A DNA stretch of 64,000 nucleotides from Nonomuraea dietziae. Its GTDB lineage: Bacteria; Actinomycetota; Actinomycetes; Streptosporangiales; Streptosporangiaceae. Of the stretch, positions 41,966 through 51,534 are shown one piece after another. The notes beneath the pieces are model-generated. The model was not told the origin of the DNA. It did not search any database and was given only the letters and a program-made list of their open reading frames with translations. The stretch spans positions 62,001 to 126,000 of the forward strand of contig NZ_JACIBV010000002.1 in NCBI RefSeq assembly GCF_014195505.1, read 5' to 3'. Made by a program: the position numbers and the translations under genes. Position 1 is the first letter of the stretch, and each line of letters starts with the position of its first letter.

Positions 41966-42346
41966 GTGACTGGTCGGCTCGTCGTCGCCTACAACGATTC
42001 GCCGAGTACCCGTCGGGCGCTCGGAGAAGCGCTTCAGCGTGCGGCGAAGTCCTCGCCGTGCGAGGTGATCGCCGTGGCGGTCGACAAACGGAGCCCGACT
42101 CGCGCGGAGGACCAGCCACGGCCATGCGAGGTATGGCTGCGCGAAGCCGCTCGTCAGGCCCGCGAAAAGGATCAGAGCATCCGGACCGAGCTCCGGATAG
42201 GGCATCCGGCGACAGAGATACTCCAGGCTGCGCGTGATCTGGGCGCGGACTTGCTCATCGTCGGTCACAGTCGCTGGGGCGCGCATTCCAGCACGCTCGA
42301 GACGGTGCTACGGCACGCGCCCTGCCCCGTGCTCGTGATCCACTGA
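41966..42346 (+). CDS. Universal stress protein (UspA family)
   Basis: 126 residues from GTG 41966 after GGAAG; an ATG at 41930 gives a longer frame but no RBS. The single Usp domain begins RLVVAYNDSPSTRRALGEAL and ends in the nucleotide-loop region ADLLIVGHSRWGAHSSTLET then APCPVLVIH. The Gly pattern departs slightly from the ATP-binding G2xG9xG(S/T) form, so ATP binding is uncertain. A stress role is expected from the family. Confidence 0.85.
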   Translation: MTGRLVVAYNDSPSTRRALGEALQRAAKSSPCEVIAVAVDKRSPTRAEDQPRPCEVWLREAARQAREKDQSIRTELRIGHPATEILQAARDLGADLLIVGHSRWGAHSSTLETVLRHAPCPVLVIH

Positions 42347-42348
42347 TA

Positions 42349-42936
42349 TCAGGCAGCCACGCCCATCACATGTGCGACATGGTCGAAGGAGAATCGTTCG
42401 AGTCGGCGGACCGCGAAAACCTTCTCGATGGCGGCCAATGGATCCCGCGCCGGATGGCAACCGCCACAGGCGGGTGCCCAGACAGGCGTGATCAAGCCTT
42501 CGGCGAAAGCCACGACCGGATTGAACGAGCGTGTGTGCTCGTAGAAGCGGAGCTCGCCGTCCCGGCGCAGCACCCTGCGCACCTCCGCCAGCGTGGCGTC
42601 CGGACGCGGTGAGCTGCACAGCATCAGCGAGCAGATCACGACGTCGGCGAAGTCGTCAGGAAAAGGCAGCCTGGTCAGGCTGCCGTCGACCACCCGCACC
42701 GGCGCGGACACGGAGGAGGCCGCCTCGCGTGCCGCCTGGCGCAGGGACGGATCCGCCTCGACGATCACGATCTCGCCCAGGCCCGGTGGATAACAGGCGA
42801 GCTTGGTACCGTCACCGGCGCCGAGTTCCACCACCCGTCCGGAGATCCCGGACAGCAGCCACTCGCGTTGCGGGGTTGGTCTGGCCGCCGTCCCTCTGCC
42901 GTTCATCACGGCGCGAGGGTGGTGAAACTGTTCCAT
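42349..42936 (-). CDS. Class I SAM-dependent methyltransferase
   Basis: 195 residues. Motif I is RVVELGAGDGTKL, the acidic residue of motif II is in IVIVEADPSLRQAAREAA, and motif IV is ADVVICSLMLCSS. RRVLRRDGELRFYEHTRS is the post-motif. This pattern is typical of the Methyltransf_11 (UbiE-like) group, including phospholipid N-methyltransferases. It ends two bases from the convergent UspA gene. Confidence 0.9.
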   Translation of the reverse strand: MEQFHHPRAVMNGRGTAARPTPQREWLLSGISGRVVELGAGDGTKLACYPPGLGEIVIVEADPSLRQAAREAASSVSAPVRVVDGSLTRLPFPDDFADVVICSLMLCSSPRPDATLAEVRRVLRRDGELRFYEHTRSFNPVVAFAEGLITPVWAPACGGCHPARDPLAAIEKVFAVRRLERFSFDHVAHVMGVAA

Positions 42937-43130
42937 GACGTGGCCCTTGTCAAGCGCCAGGATGAGCGACAGTGATTGATTGATGACAGGATCGTCGGTA
43001 TCTCACCGCCCTGTCCAGTGCTCCGCCACGTGGCGTCGGCAATCCCCTCCCGGAGAGCGCGAAGACGGACCCTCCGGTGTGGGACTTCTCCGCGCCGTAG
43101 CCGGGACACACCTCGTCCAGCGTCTCGTCT

Positions 43131-44306
43131 CTAGCTGTTGCCTGCACTCGTGCCGGGTAGAAGCCGTGAGCGGTACGGTGGCGCGCCTCCCAGACGCGTG
43201 ACGAGCGGCCCGGCTATGGCCAGCACGAGGACATAGGCAGCCACCAAAGGACCCAGCCTGTCATGATGAGCGCCGACCAAGCCGATGATCACTATGGAGA
43301 ACTCGCCGCGAACGATAAGCACAGTCCCCGCTCTCAAGCGGCCACGCGGCCCTACTCCCTCCCGCAACGCCGCGTACTGACCGGTGACCACTTTCGTGGC
43401 GGCCGTGACGGCGGCCAGGGCGAGGGCGACAGGGAGCACAGGGACAAGATCGCTCAGGCTGACCGATAGACCGATCGCCAGGAAGAAGACCGCGGCGAAC
43501 AGGTCACGCAACGGGGTGAGGACATTGCGAGCCCGCCTGGCCGCCTCCCCCGTGAGGGTGAGCCCGACGAGAAAGGCACCGACCGCGGCCGATGCGTGGA
43601 CGAGCTCGGCCAGTGCCGCCACGATCAGAGTGAGGCCGAGAACTCTCAACATGAGCTGCTCAGGGTCTGGATCGGAAAGCAACCGCCCGAGATGGTGGCC
43701 CCATCGATACGACACGACGAAGGCGGCCAGCACCGCGCCGACCGCGACGAGCACGCCCAGCGCCGCTTGCCACCACGTGCCGCCGGAGGCGAGAACGACG
43801 AGCAACGGCAGGTAGGCGGCCATGGCGAAGTCCTCCAGCACCAGGACCGACAACACGGCAGGGGTTTCCCTGTTGCCCAACCGCCGTAGGTCATCAAGGA
43901 GCCTGGCGATGATGCCTGAGGAAGAGATGTAGGTGACGCCGGCCAGGGCAAGGATGCCGACGCCGTCCAGGCCGAGATACCAGCCGGCCAGCGCGCCGGG
44001 AACCGCGTTCAGTACGAGGTCGACGCCCGCCGAGGGCACGTGGCGGCGCAGGCTGACGGAGAACTCGTGGATGGAGAACTGCAGCCCGAGGGCGAGCAAC
44101 AGCAGGACCAGCCCAATGGCCGCACCGACCTGGACGAACTCGCCGGCGGCGGGTACGGGAGCGATGCCTCCTTCGCCCAGCGACAGGCCGGCGAGCAGGT
44201 AGAGCGGAATGGGCGAAAGAGCGAACCGCCGTGCCAGAGCACCGAGGACGCTGAGGGCGGCCAGGATGACACCCAGCTCCAGCAGCAGCGCGACGGAGGT
44301 CTGCAC
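43131..44306 (-). CDS. CPA2-type K+/H+ antiporter (KhtU/KefB-like)
   Basis: 391 residues with about 12 membrane helices, starting at GTG 44306, three bases after the regulatory subunit gene. LVLLLLALGLQFSIHEFSV, GVTYISSSGIIARLLDDLRR and VLSVLVLEDFAMAAYLPLLV are CPA2 motifs (the last carries the ED pair). HASAAVGAFLVGLTLTGEAA and ALREGVGPRGRLRAGTVLIV follow. No soluble TrkA domain is fused; this is supplied by the preceding gene. It should exchange K+ or Na+ for H+. Confidence 0.92.
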   Translation of the reverse strand: MQTSVALLLELGVILAALSVLGALARRFALSPIPLYLLAGLSLGEGGIAPVPAAGEFVQVGAAIGLVLLLLALGLQFSIHEFSVSLRRHVPSAGVDLVLNAVPGALAGWYLGLDGVGILALAGVTYISSSGIIARLLDDLRRLGNRETPAVLSVLVLEDFAMAAYLPLLVVLASGGTWWQAALGVLVAVGAVLAAFVVSYRWGHHLGRLLSDPDPEQLMLRVLGLTLIVAALAELVHASAAVGAFLVGLTLTGEAARRARNVLTPLRDLFAAVFFLAIGLSVSLSDLVPVLPVALALAAVTAATKVVTGQYAALREGVGPRGRLRAGTVLIVRGEFSIVIIGLVGAHHDRLGPLVAAYVLVLAIAGPLVTRLGGAPPYRSRLLPGTSAGNS

Positions 44307-44309
44307 AAC

Positions 44310-44789
44310 TCAGCCCCGGATTATCTTTTCCACTCCGGCTATACCGCTCCGGGTTCCGATGACCACCAGGACATCACCCGCTCGCAGCACCTCATCAGGC
44401 GTGGGGGACGCGATCACATCTTCCCCGCGGACGATCGCCACGATGGATGCTCCCGTACGGCTTCGCGCCCTGGTGTGCCCCAGCGGGCGATCCACGTACG
44501 GAGAGCCGGCCCGCACCCCCGTCTGCCCCGCGCTCAGTCCCGGCACCTCCTTGGTGAGGTCGGCGAACCGCTCCGCGATGCGAGGCGCGCCGAGGATCTC
44601 GGCGAGCGTGTCGGCCTCCTCCCTGTTGAGCCGGAGCATGGACCGGCCCTGGTCGGGGTCCTCGCTCCCGTAGACGACGAGCTCGAACTCGCCCGTCCGC
44701 CGCGCCACCACACCGATCCGGTCACCGTCCTGGTTGGTGAACTCATACCGCAGCCCCACCCCCGGAAGAAGCACCTCGTTCACATCCAT
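44310..44789 (-). CDS. KhtT-like TrkA-C regulatory subunit of the antiporter
   Basis: 159 residues. The N-terminal part (VNEVLLPGVGLRYEFTNQDG) matches the KhtT start that precedes a TrkA_C domain at about residues 85-159 (TGASIVAIVRGEDVIASPTP, LRAGDVLVVIGTRSG). In Bacillus KhtT binds cyclic-di-AMP and gates the KhtU antiporter. The same two-gene order is seen here. Confidence 0.9.
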   Translation of the reverse strand: MDVNEVLLPGVGLRYEFTNQDGDRIGVVARRTGEFELVVYGSEDPDQGRSMLRLNREEADTLAEILGAPRIAERFADLTKEVPGLSAGQTGVRAGSPYVDRPLGHTRARSRTGASIVAIVRGEDVIASPTPDEVLRAGDVLVVIGTRSGIAGVEKIIRG

Positions 44790-44914
44790 GAACTCATCAT
44801 CGCTGTGACCTGCGCGAACATGGGAGAACGTGCCGCGAATACTTCGTCCATGCGGTTCGGGCGGTGTGCGTATTCGTGGAGGACTCCGCCGAGTCGGTCT
44901 CGCCAGGGCGGATC

Positions 44915-45050
44915 CGAGGAGCAGCTACGCGAACCGTTCACGCGGTTGCCGCATGACGTCGGTGCCGCTCTGGGCGTGAAGGTCTTGTCGGTAGAAGAGA
45001 CGCCCGTCAAGGTTTTAGTGGAAGAAGTGGAGCGACAAGAGGGGCGACTT
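44915..45050 (+). pseudogene. Short coding remnant, possibly from a DNA methylase gene
   Basis: The plus strand reads EEQLREPFTRLPHDVGAALG then VKVLSVEETPVKVLVEEVER. The first half resembles the start of N6-adenine methylases of the Eco57I/BREX kind (QLREPFERLL..VA..LGL). No continuation exists. The rest of 44790-45149 holds only the terminator. Confidence 0.3.
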
Positions 45051-45056
45051 CGGCCG

Positions 45057-45094
45057 GTGGGCCTCCTGCTCCGCTCCCGGAGCAGGAGGCCCAC
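45057..45094 (-). terminator. Terminator after the ABC-F genes
   Basis: GTGGGCCTCCTGCTCC pairs perfectly with GGAGCAGGAGGCCCAC around a 6-base loop, 56 bases beyond the stop of the ABC-F gene at 45150. Confidence 0.75.
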
Positions 45095-45149
45095 TGCCAT
45101 CCACCGGCGGCTCTCCTGCGACGTGGCTCACAGCGATGCCGTCACGGCT

Positions 45150-46832
45150 TCATGGCAGGCGGATGTGGCGGCCCTGCCAGCGGGAGCGCAACCATCGATC
45201 GTGGCTGGCGATCACGATCCCGCCGGGCCCGTCGGTGCCCAAGGCTTCCTCCAGCTCGTCGGAGAGGCGGGGTGAGAGGTGGTTGGTGGGCTCGTCGAGC
45301 AAGAGCACCTCGGGTGGATCAGCCACCAGCAGCGCCAGAGCGAGCCGGCGGCGCTGGCCGACCGACAGCTCCTCCACTCGCAGATCCACGTCACGCGGGC
45401 TGATCAGGCCGAGCGAGCGCAGCGGCACGGACTCGGCGCGCTCCTGGCCGAGCGCCCGCTCGTACGTCTGCCGTACCGTGCGGTCCGGCCGCTCGAACAC
45501 GGTGTCCTGAGCCAGCAGCCCGACGGTCAGCCCGCACCGTCGCCGTACCTCTCCCTCCGCGCCCAGCCGTCCGGCCAGCACCGCCAGGAGCGTGGACTTG
45601 CCCGCGCCGTTCGGCCCGGTGACCAGCAGCCGCTCCCCCGGCGCCACGTCCAGCCGGTCGATATAAAGCCGTCCCGGAACCCGCACGTCCCGCAGTGACA
45701 GCAAGGTCTCGTCGTGGGGATCGCGGGAACCGGCGGCGACACCCTTCGCGGCACCGGCGGCATCGGAGGCGGCCGTGGCGTGGTTGGCCTCCGCGAGATC
45801 GGTGACGGTGACCAGAGTGCGGGGACGGAAGCGGAGCGGGGGTGGCGGGGCGGGGAGTTGCTCGCGTTCCAGCTCGGCGAGCCGGCGGGTGGCATTGCGT
45901 ACCCGCCGCGAGATCTGGTGCTGCACGCGTCCCCCGCGGTGTCCGTACCCCATCTTCTCGTTGTCGCGTCGCGACCCGTCCAATGCCACCTGCCGCGCCG
46001 TCACCGCGACGGCGCGGCGCAGCTCTCCGAGCTCCTCCTGCTCTTCGGCGTGGCGCCGCTCCCAGCGCTCCCGCTCGGCGCGCTTCTCGGCCAGGTACGC
46101 GCCGTACCCACCCCCGTACCGGACGGGCCCGTCCACCGCCGGGTCGAGATCGACCAGGTCGGTGCAGACCGCGTCCAGGAACGCCCGGTCGTGGCTCGCC
46201 ACGACCACCACCCCTGTCATGCCGCGGAGTCGCTCCTCCACGAACCCCGCGGCGGTATCGTCCAGGTGGTTGGTGGGCTCGTCCAGCAGCAGCGCGGTGG
46301 GCTGTCTGATCAGGAGCGCCGCCAGGGCGAGCCGCCCGCGCTGCCCACCTGACAACGACGCGAGCACGCGCTCGTGCGGCACGCCGCCCAGGCCGAGCCG
46401 GTCGAGTATGGTCTCCGCGCGCCGGTCGGCGTCCCAGGACTCGCGCTGTTGCGCCTGGTCGAGCCGGGCCCCGTACGCTTCGAGCAGAGCGGCATCGTCA
46501 GGGGCCTCGGTGAGCGCCCGGGTGAGTCGGTCGAGCTCGGCCAGGTCCGTACGGGCCTCGCGCAGGGCGTCGTCGAGCACGCCGGCGACCGTGGTGTCGG
46601 GGGCGAACGGCGCCTCCTGATGCAAGAAGGCCAGGTCGGCGGGGCGCACGACGGTGCCGGAGTCCGGCTCGTCCACTCCGGCCAGCAGCCGCAACAGGGT
46701 GGACTTGCCCGCACCGTTCTCGCCGATCAGCCCGATCCGGTGGCCGGGTGCGGCGGTGAGCGAGACGCCGTCGAGCACGCGCCGCGCGCCCAGCGTCCGA
46801 ACGAGATCGCGGGCGAGCAGCACGTCACTCAC
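45150..46832 (-). CDS. ABC-F ATPase (second of a coupled pair)
   Basis: 560 residues from GTG 46832, overlapping the preceding ABC-F gene by 8 bases. Two nucleotide-binding domains lack membrane helices. Walker A motifs are GENGAGKSTLL and GPNGAGKSTLL, signatures LSGGQRGRLALA and LSVGQRRRLALA, and Walker B regions LLLDEPTNHLD and LLLDEPTNHLS. The interdomain linker (RAERERWERRHAEEQEELGE and onward) is long and charged, as in ribosome-acting ABC-F proteins. It probably protects ribosomes from antibiotics (TlrC/OleB-like resistance) or tunes translation. Confidence 0.93.
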   Translation of the reverse strand: MSDVLLARDLVRTLGARRVLDGVSLTAAPGHRIGLIGENGAGKSTLLRLLAGVDEPDSGTVVRPADLAFLHQEAPFAPDTTVAGVLDDALREARTDLAELDRLTRALTEAPDDAALLEAYGARLDQAQQRESWDADRRAETILDRLGLGGVPHERVLASLSGGQRGRLALAALLIRQPTALLLDEPTNHLDDTAAGFVEERLRGMTGVVVVASHDRAFLDAVCTDLVDLDPAVDGPVRYGGGYGAYLAEKRAERERWERRHAEEQEELGELRRAVAVTARQVALDGSRRDNEKMGYGHRGGRVQHQISRRVRNATRRLAELEREQLPAPPPPLRFRPRTLVTVTDLAEANHATAASDAAGAAKGVAAGSRDPHDETLLSLRDVRVPGRLYIDRLDVAPGERLLVTGPNGAGKSTLLAVLAGRLGAEGEVRRRCGLTVGLLAQDTVFERPDRTVRQTYERALGQERAESVPLRSLGLISPRDVDLRVEELSVGQRRRLALALLVADPPEVLLLDEPTNHLSPRLSDELEEALGTDGPGGIVIASHDRWLRSRWQGRHIRLP

Positions 46833-48450
46833 CGGCGAGCCCTCCCGTCTCCAGCAGCCGCCCGCCGGACAGCTCCAGCCGGCGCTCCACCCCGATCTCG
46901 GCGAGGAAGCGCTCGTCGTGGCTGACCACCACGAACGCCCCCTCGTAGGCCCCGAGCGCGCTCTCCAGCTGCCCCACGCTGACCAGGTCGAGGTTGTTGG
47001 TCGGCTCGTCCAGCAGCAGCAGCTGCGGCGCAGGCTCGGCGCACAGCACGCAGGCCAGCGTGGCGCGCAGCCGTTCGCCGCCCGACAGCACGCCCACCGG
47101 CAGGTGCGCCCGCGGCCCGCGGAACAGGAAGCGGGCCAGCAGGTTCATCCGGTCCGCCTCCAGCATGCCGGGAGCGAACGCGGCCAGATTCTCGGCCACG
47201 GTGCGCTCGACGTCGAGCAGGTCGAGCCGCTGCGACAGGGAGGCGATCCGGCCGTCGGCCCGCCTGGCGCTGCCGCCGTCGGGCTCCAGCTCGCCGCTGA
47301 CCAGGCGCAGCAGGGTGGACTTGCCCGCGCCGTTGGGGCCGGTCAGCGCGATGCGCTCGGGCCCGCGGATCGTCAGGTCGATGCCCGGCTCGGCGAACAG
47401 GCCGCGGGCCTGCAGATGTTCGCCGAGGAAGACCGTGCGCCCCGCGGGGACGTGGGTCCCGGGCAGTCGCAGCGTGATCTTCTGGTCCTCGCGCAGGGTG
47501 CGCCCGGCCTCCTCCAGCCTGGCCTTGGCGTCGCCGACGCGGGCGGCGTGCGTCTGGCCCGCCCGCCCGGCCGACTCCTGCGCGCCGCGCTTCATGTTCC
47601 CCGCGAAGATCCGCGGCAGACCGGCGTTCTTGAGGTTGCGGGCGGCGTTGCTCGCCCGGCGCTCGGCTCGCTCGCGGGCCTGCTGCATCTCCCGCTTCTC
47701 GCGCTTGAGCTCCTGCTCGGCGCTGCGCACGTTCCGCTCGGCGGCCTCCTGCTCGGTCCGTACGGCCTGCTCGTAGGCCGTGAAGTCGCCGCCGTAGAAG
47801 CGGACCTCGCCCCGATCCAGCTCGGCGATGCGGTCCATGCACTCGAGCAGGGCCCGGTCGTGGCTGACCACGAGCAGACAGCCGCTCCAGTCGCCGAGCA
47901 CGGCGTAGAGCTTGCGGCGCGCGTCGAGGTCGAGGTTGTTGGTCGGCTCGTCGAGGAGCAGCACATCGGGACGCCTGAGCAGCTGCGCGGCCAGGCCGAG
48001 CGAGACGACCTGGCCGCCGCTCAGCGTGCGCAGCGTCCGCGCCAACTCAAGATCGCCGAGCCCGAGCCGGTCGAGCTGGGCTCGGGTGCGCTCCTCGATG
48101 TCCCAGTCGTTGCCGATCGTGGTGAAGTGCTCCTCGCTCGCGTCGCCCGACTCGATGGCGTCCAGCGCGGCGATCACGGGGGCGATGCCCAGGACCTCGG
48201 CCACGGTCAGATCGCCGGCGAGCGGCAGGCTCTGCGGCAGGTAGCCGAGCACGCCGTTGACGGACACGCTCCCGCCACCGGGCCGGTACTCACCGGCGAT
48301 CAGCTTGAGCAGCGTGCTCTTGCCCGCGCCGTTCGGGGCGACCAGGCCCGTACGGCCGGCGCCCACGGTGAAGGACAGGTCACTGAAGACCGGCGTGTCG
48401 TCAGGCCAGGAGAAGGACAGGGTGGAGCAGATGATGAACGCATCGGACAT
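46825..48450 (-). CDS. ABC-F ATPase (first of a coupled pair)
   Basis: 541 residues from ATG 48450 (RBS GAGG); an in-frame upstream ATG at 48588 has no RBS. Two nucleotide-binding domains show APNGAGKSTLL and GPNGAGKSTLL, signatures LSGGQVVSLGLA and LSGGERLRATLA, and two LLLDEPTNNLD Walker B regions. A long basic coiled linker (LKREKREMQQARERAERRAS) lies between them. No membrane domain is present. It is a ribosome-associated ABC-F candidate for antibiotic resistance, paired with a non-identical second copy. Leader sequence upstream suggests inducible expression. Confidence 0.93.
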   Translation of the reverse strand: MSDAFIICSTLSFSWPDDTPVFSDLSFTVGAGRTGLVAPNGAGKSTLLKLIAGEYRPGGGSVSVNGVLGYLPQSLPLAGDLTVAEVLGIAPVIAALDAIESGDASEEHFTTIGNDWDIEERTRAQLDRLGLGDLELARTLRTLSGGQVVSLGLAAQLLRRPDVLLLDEPTNNLDLDARRKLYAVLGDWSGCLLVVSHDRALLECMDRIAELDRGEVRFYGGDFTAYEQAVRTEQEAAERNVRSAEQELKREKREMQQARERAERRASNAARNLKNAGLPRIFAGNMKRGAQESAGRAGQTHAARVGDAKARLEEAGRTLREDQKITLRLPGTHVPAGRTVFLGEHLQARGLFAEPGIDLTIRGPERIALTGPNGAGKSTLLRLVSGELEPDGGSARRADGRIASLSQRLDLLDVERTVAENLAAFAPGMLEADRMNLLARFLFRGPRAHLPVGVLSGGERLRATLACVLCAEPAPQLLLLDEPTNNLDLVSVGQLESALGAYEGAFVVVSHDERFLAEIGVERRLELSGGRLLETGGLAGE

Positions 48451-48576
48451 GCGGAAGACCTCGTACGTACGTGATCCGGGCGCGCCGAAGCCGCCCGGCA
48501 AACGGGACAGGGATTCGGGTACGACGACGGGGGCCACATCGGCGGCGGTCATGTGCGCCTGCCGGGGCCGGTCAAC

Positions 48577-48594
48577 CTCCGGTATCACCCGGAG
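48577..48594 (-). promoter_or_regulatory. Small hairpin in the ABC-F leader
   Basis: CTCCGG pairs with CCGGAG around TATCAC. It overlaps the stop codon of the leader ORF (48585-48653), about 130 bases before the ABC-F start. It could take part in attenuation, but no U tract is visible. Confidence 0.4.
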
Positions 48595-48653
48595 ATGTCG
48601 TCGTCACCTGCCACGTCTGGTCTCCTAGCTTCCGAACGAGCGTTTTTCACCAT
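48585..48653 (-). CDS. Candidate leader peptide upstream of the ABC-F operon
   Basis: ATG at 48653 opens 22 codons (MVKNARSEARRPDVAGDDDI, then SG and a stop). No RBS precedes it, so it would be leaderless. Arg-rich short ORFs precede several inducible ABC-F and erm genes, where drug-stalled ribosomes release a downstream hairpin. The stop overlaps a small hairpin. It is a prediction from position only. Confidence 0.35.
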   Translation of the reverse strand: MVKNARSEARRPDVAGDDDISG

Positions 48654-48689
48654 AGCAGCCGTATGGATCAGCGCGTGCCCGCGCTTTCG

Positions 48690-51290
48690 TCAGTCGTCCA
48701 CGCCGGAAGCGTCCTGGCGGACGAACAGGTTCAGGTCCCGCTCCGCCCACAGCTCCTCCTCCAGATGGTGGTCTCGCCAATGCTCCGGGGGGTCGGCCAG
48801 CCAGTCGTGGCCGAAGATCGCGTACGGACGGTCCGCGCGCTCACGCTCCAACTCGTACTGGCCCAGGTAGTTCATCAACGGCCGCCACAACCGTCCGTTC
48901 GCCACGACGAGGTACGAGGCCGCCAACCCCGGTTCGTGCAGCCAGCCGCGGATCATCCACGCCTGGAACACGTCCGTGACGGGAGACGGCTCGGCTTCGA
49001 AGTCCGGGCAGACCAGATGCCGCGTGATCGCGATGTGCGCCCTGGGAGGCACAGCCACGCGCCGGCTCACGTCGTGCCAGATCTCCCCCACGACAGGGTC
49101 GCCCTCCAGTTCCTCCTTCTCCGGCGTCCGCACGGTCAACCGGCTCATGAAAGCACGCAGGCGGTTGCTCTTGCGGCACCGGAGCAGAGAGAACGCCCCC
49201 GGCTGACGGCTCAGCCAGAACCGGACGGACGCGGCCGTGAACTCGCCGTGGCTCTCGCGCGCCATGGTGACGAGTTCGTCGTGGTCTGCGGGGGTCGCCC
49301 CAGACGCCCGCACATCTTCCTCGCCCACCCTGGAGACGTACCGGCACACGACCCCACCGCGCCGGCGCAGATGACTGATGGTCCGCATGACCGCCACGCA
49401 CGCGTGCGGGTCGCGGGCGTCGCGCAGCAGCTCGCCCATGACGTAATGGCGAATCCGCCGGTGCATCCGCTCATAGCCGACGGGGTCCCGCCACCGCAGG
49501 TGATAGTCGAGGACTTCGCGCAGCACACCGTTGACGTCGAGGCCGTGGGCGGCGGTCTCGACATACGGTTGCGCTCGGAGCCAGTCGAACAGCTCCGCCG
49601 CCTGACCGCCCGGCACCACCGCTCTGAGGAGATCCTCGGTGGTGTGGCGGGCGTGCGCGCACACGTACAGCGCCCATCGGTGCGCATCCGTCGGCACGCT
49701 GCCGGCCAGGAGCGCGAGCACGTTGTCGACCACGTACCGTACGGCCTCACGGCGCGACGGCTGTCCCGTGGCCGACATGCTCCTGCCGACCTCCGCGGCG
49801 AGCGACAGGGCAAAGGGGTGGCCTGCGGCGAAGTCCACGATGGACCTCCGGAGGCCGGGGTCCACGCCGCGGGCTTCGACCAGCGCGGTCGACTCCCGGA
49901 CGGTGAGGGCTTCGAGGTGCCGGATCACGATCGTCCCGGACCAGGCCGGATCAGTGAGCCAGGCGGCGCTCGGCCCGGTCCTGCCCGCCACCACGATGAT
50001 CGCGTTGCCGGGCAGCTTGCGGAGGTACTCGTCGCGCAGCCACGGTTCGAGGTATCCCAGCTCCTCGAAGGAGTCGATGAGGAGAACCGGGCCGAAGACG
50101 CCGGAGAGCTCGTCGGCGAATCGCTCGAGGCGTTCGCGCGCGTCCGCGGTCGCCGAGCCGTGGAGGTGCCGTACCTGCCGGCCGGCGGCGGTCGCGTCGT
50201 CGGCGAGTTCACGCAGCAGCGTCGACTTGCCGATGCCAGCGGGTCCGCGGACGAAGAGAAGACCCAGACGTTCGCCACGGCTCCTTCTCAGCAGGTCCTG
50301 GAAGGCGGCGCGCTCCGCGCCCCTGCCGACGAACTGACCGTCCGAAGTCCGCTCCGGCTGCGTGCCCACTGGCGCAGGGGACATCTGTGGAGGGCGTGCG
50401 GCGGGTCGCTCGGCCCATGGGTCGGGAGCGAACTCGTCGTCGTGGTCCGCTTCGGCCCGGAGGATCTTGTCGTGCATCGCCCGTAGCCGCGGTCCAGGAC
50501 TGACGCCCAATTCCTTGCTCAGCAGGTCATAGACCGTCCGGTAGAGCTCGAGCGCCTCCGCCCGCCTGCCGCTGCGGTACAGGGCGAGGAGATAGATCTC
50601 GTACAACGGCTCTTCGAATCGGTTCTGCTCGATGATGAGCGGGGCCTCGGCCGCCACCTCGGTGTGCTCGCCCAGTTCCAGGCGGAGCTGCAGCAACTCC
50701 TGGGTGGCGATCAGCTTCAGTCGTTCCAGCCGGAACCGCTCGCGTTCGGCGGCCTCGCCCGGGACCCCTGCCAGCGCCGTGCCTGTCCAGAGGCCGAGCG
50801 CCTGCGTCAAACGCTTCGCGGCCACCGAGATCTGCCCGCTCGCATGCTCCTGCCTGGCGGTTTCGAGCAGATCGGCGAACTCGGTGGCGTCCAGCGCGAA
50901 CAGCGACGGGTCCAGCATGTAGCCCCCGGACTGGGAGATGATCGCCGACCCCAGTCCGTGCTTGGACAGCAGCCGCCGGATACGGGAGATGTAGGTCCGT
51001 ATGACGGCTTCCCCTGTGGCCGGTGCCCGCTCGCCCCACAGGCCGTCGACCAGCTCACCGATCCGCACGAAGCTGCCGCTGTTGGCCAGCAGCAGCATCA
51101 GGACGGCCTGTTGTTGCGGTGCGCCGAGATCCGGTCGCGTCTCACCGCAGTGGAGACCAGGCGGTCCCAGAACGGTGAACCTGCAGGGAGCCGAGACGGC
51201 GTTCGGCTGTCCGATCACGATCAGGGGCGCTTCCTTGCCAGAGTGCACGGCGGCCGGCCCGTCGTACGGGCCTGCGGTGGGACATTCCAA
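48690..51290 (-). CDS. Large SARP-family regulator with AAA ATPase domain
   Basis: 866 residues from ATG 51290; a GTG at 51218 is another possible start. About residues 35-130 are the SARP winged helix (RFTVLGPPGLHCGETRPDLG, RTYISRIRRLLSKHGLG). Residues 140-285 are the BTAD domain (FALDATEFADLLETARQEHA, YEIYLLALYRSGRRAEALEL). An ATPase follows with intact Walker A VRGPAGIGKSTLLRELADDA and LLIDSFEELG. The C-terminal 400 residues are helical and unlike AfsR TPRs. It probably activates secondary metabolism or a stress operon; targets unknown. Confidence 0.9.
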   Translation of the reverse strand: MECPTAGPYDGPAAVHSGKEAPLIVIGQPNAVSAPCRFTVLGPPGLHCGETRPDLGAPQQQAVLMLLLANSGSFVRIGELVDGLWGERAPATGEAVIRTYISRIRRLLSKHGLGSAIISQSGGYMLDPSLFALDATEFADLLETARQEHASGQISVAAKRLTQALGLWTGTALAGVPGEAAERERFRLERLKLIATQELLQLRLELGEHTEVAAEAPLIIEQNRFEEPLYEIYLLALYRSGRRAEALELYRTVYDLLSKELGVSPGPRLRAMHDKILRAEADHDDEFAPDPWAERPAARPPQMSPAPVGTQPERTSDGQFVGRGAERAAFQDLLRRSRGERLGLLFVRGPAGIGKSTLLRELADDATAAGRQVRHLHGSATADARERLERFADELSGVFGPVLLIDSFEELGYLEPWLRDEYLRKLPGNAIIVVAGRTGPSAAWLTDPAWSGTIVIRHLEALTVRESTALVEARGVDPGLRRSIVDFAAGHPFALSLAAEVGRSMSATGQPSRREAVRYVVDNVLALLAGSVPTDAHRWALYVCAHARHTTEDLLRAVVPGGQAAELFDWLRAQPYVETAAHGLDVNGVLREVLDYHLRWRDPVGYERMHRRIRHYVMGELLRDARDPHACVAVMRTISHLRRRGGVVCRYVSRVGEEDVRASGATPADHDELVTMARESHGEFTAASVRFWLSRQPGAFSLLRCRKSNRLRAFMSRLTVRTPEKEELEGDPVVGEIWHDVSRRVAVPPRAHIAITRHLVCPDFEAEPSPVTDVFQAWMIRGWLHEPGLAASYLVVANGRLWRPLMNYLGQYELERERADRPYAIFGHDWLADPPEHWRDHHLEEELWAERDLNLFVRQDASGVDD

Positions 51291-51534
51291 GAAGGTAGGT
51301 TCGCCCGGACCGCCTTCGCGAGCGTCACGTGACGCTGTGCGTGTACGTCATTCCGGGACCGGCATGGCGACCTCCTGGAACAGACGTACTGGAAACCGTA
51401 CAAACACTGCTGAGCCGGACAACGCCTCAACAGTCCCGACGCGGCGTCAGTAGGGTCGGTCAGAGACGCCCGGGCACTGCTTCGGGGTATCGGTGACAGG
51501 TCGCGGCGCTACGCGAGAGTGTGGGGGAACCTCG

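Noticed and set aside
44040..45275. Long plus-strand frame opposite the antiporter genes
   Set aside because: It is antisense of KhtT-like and ABC-F genes with no RBS; only the 44915-45050 part looks protein-like.
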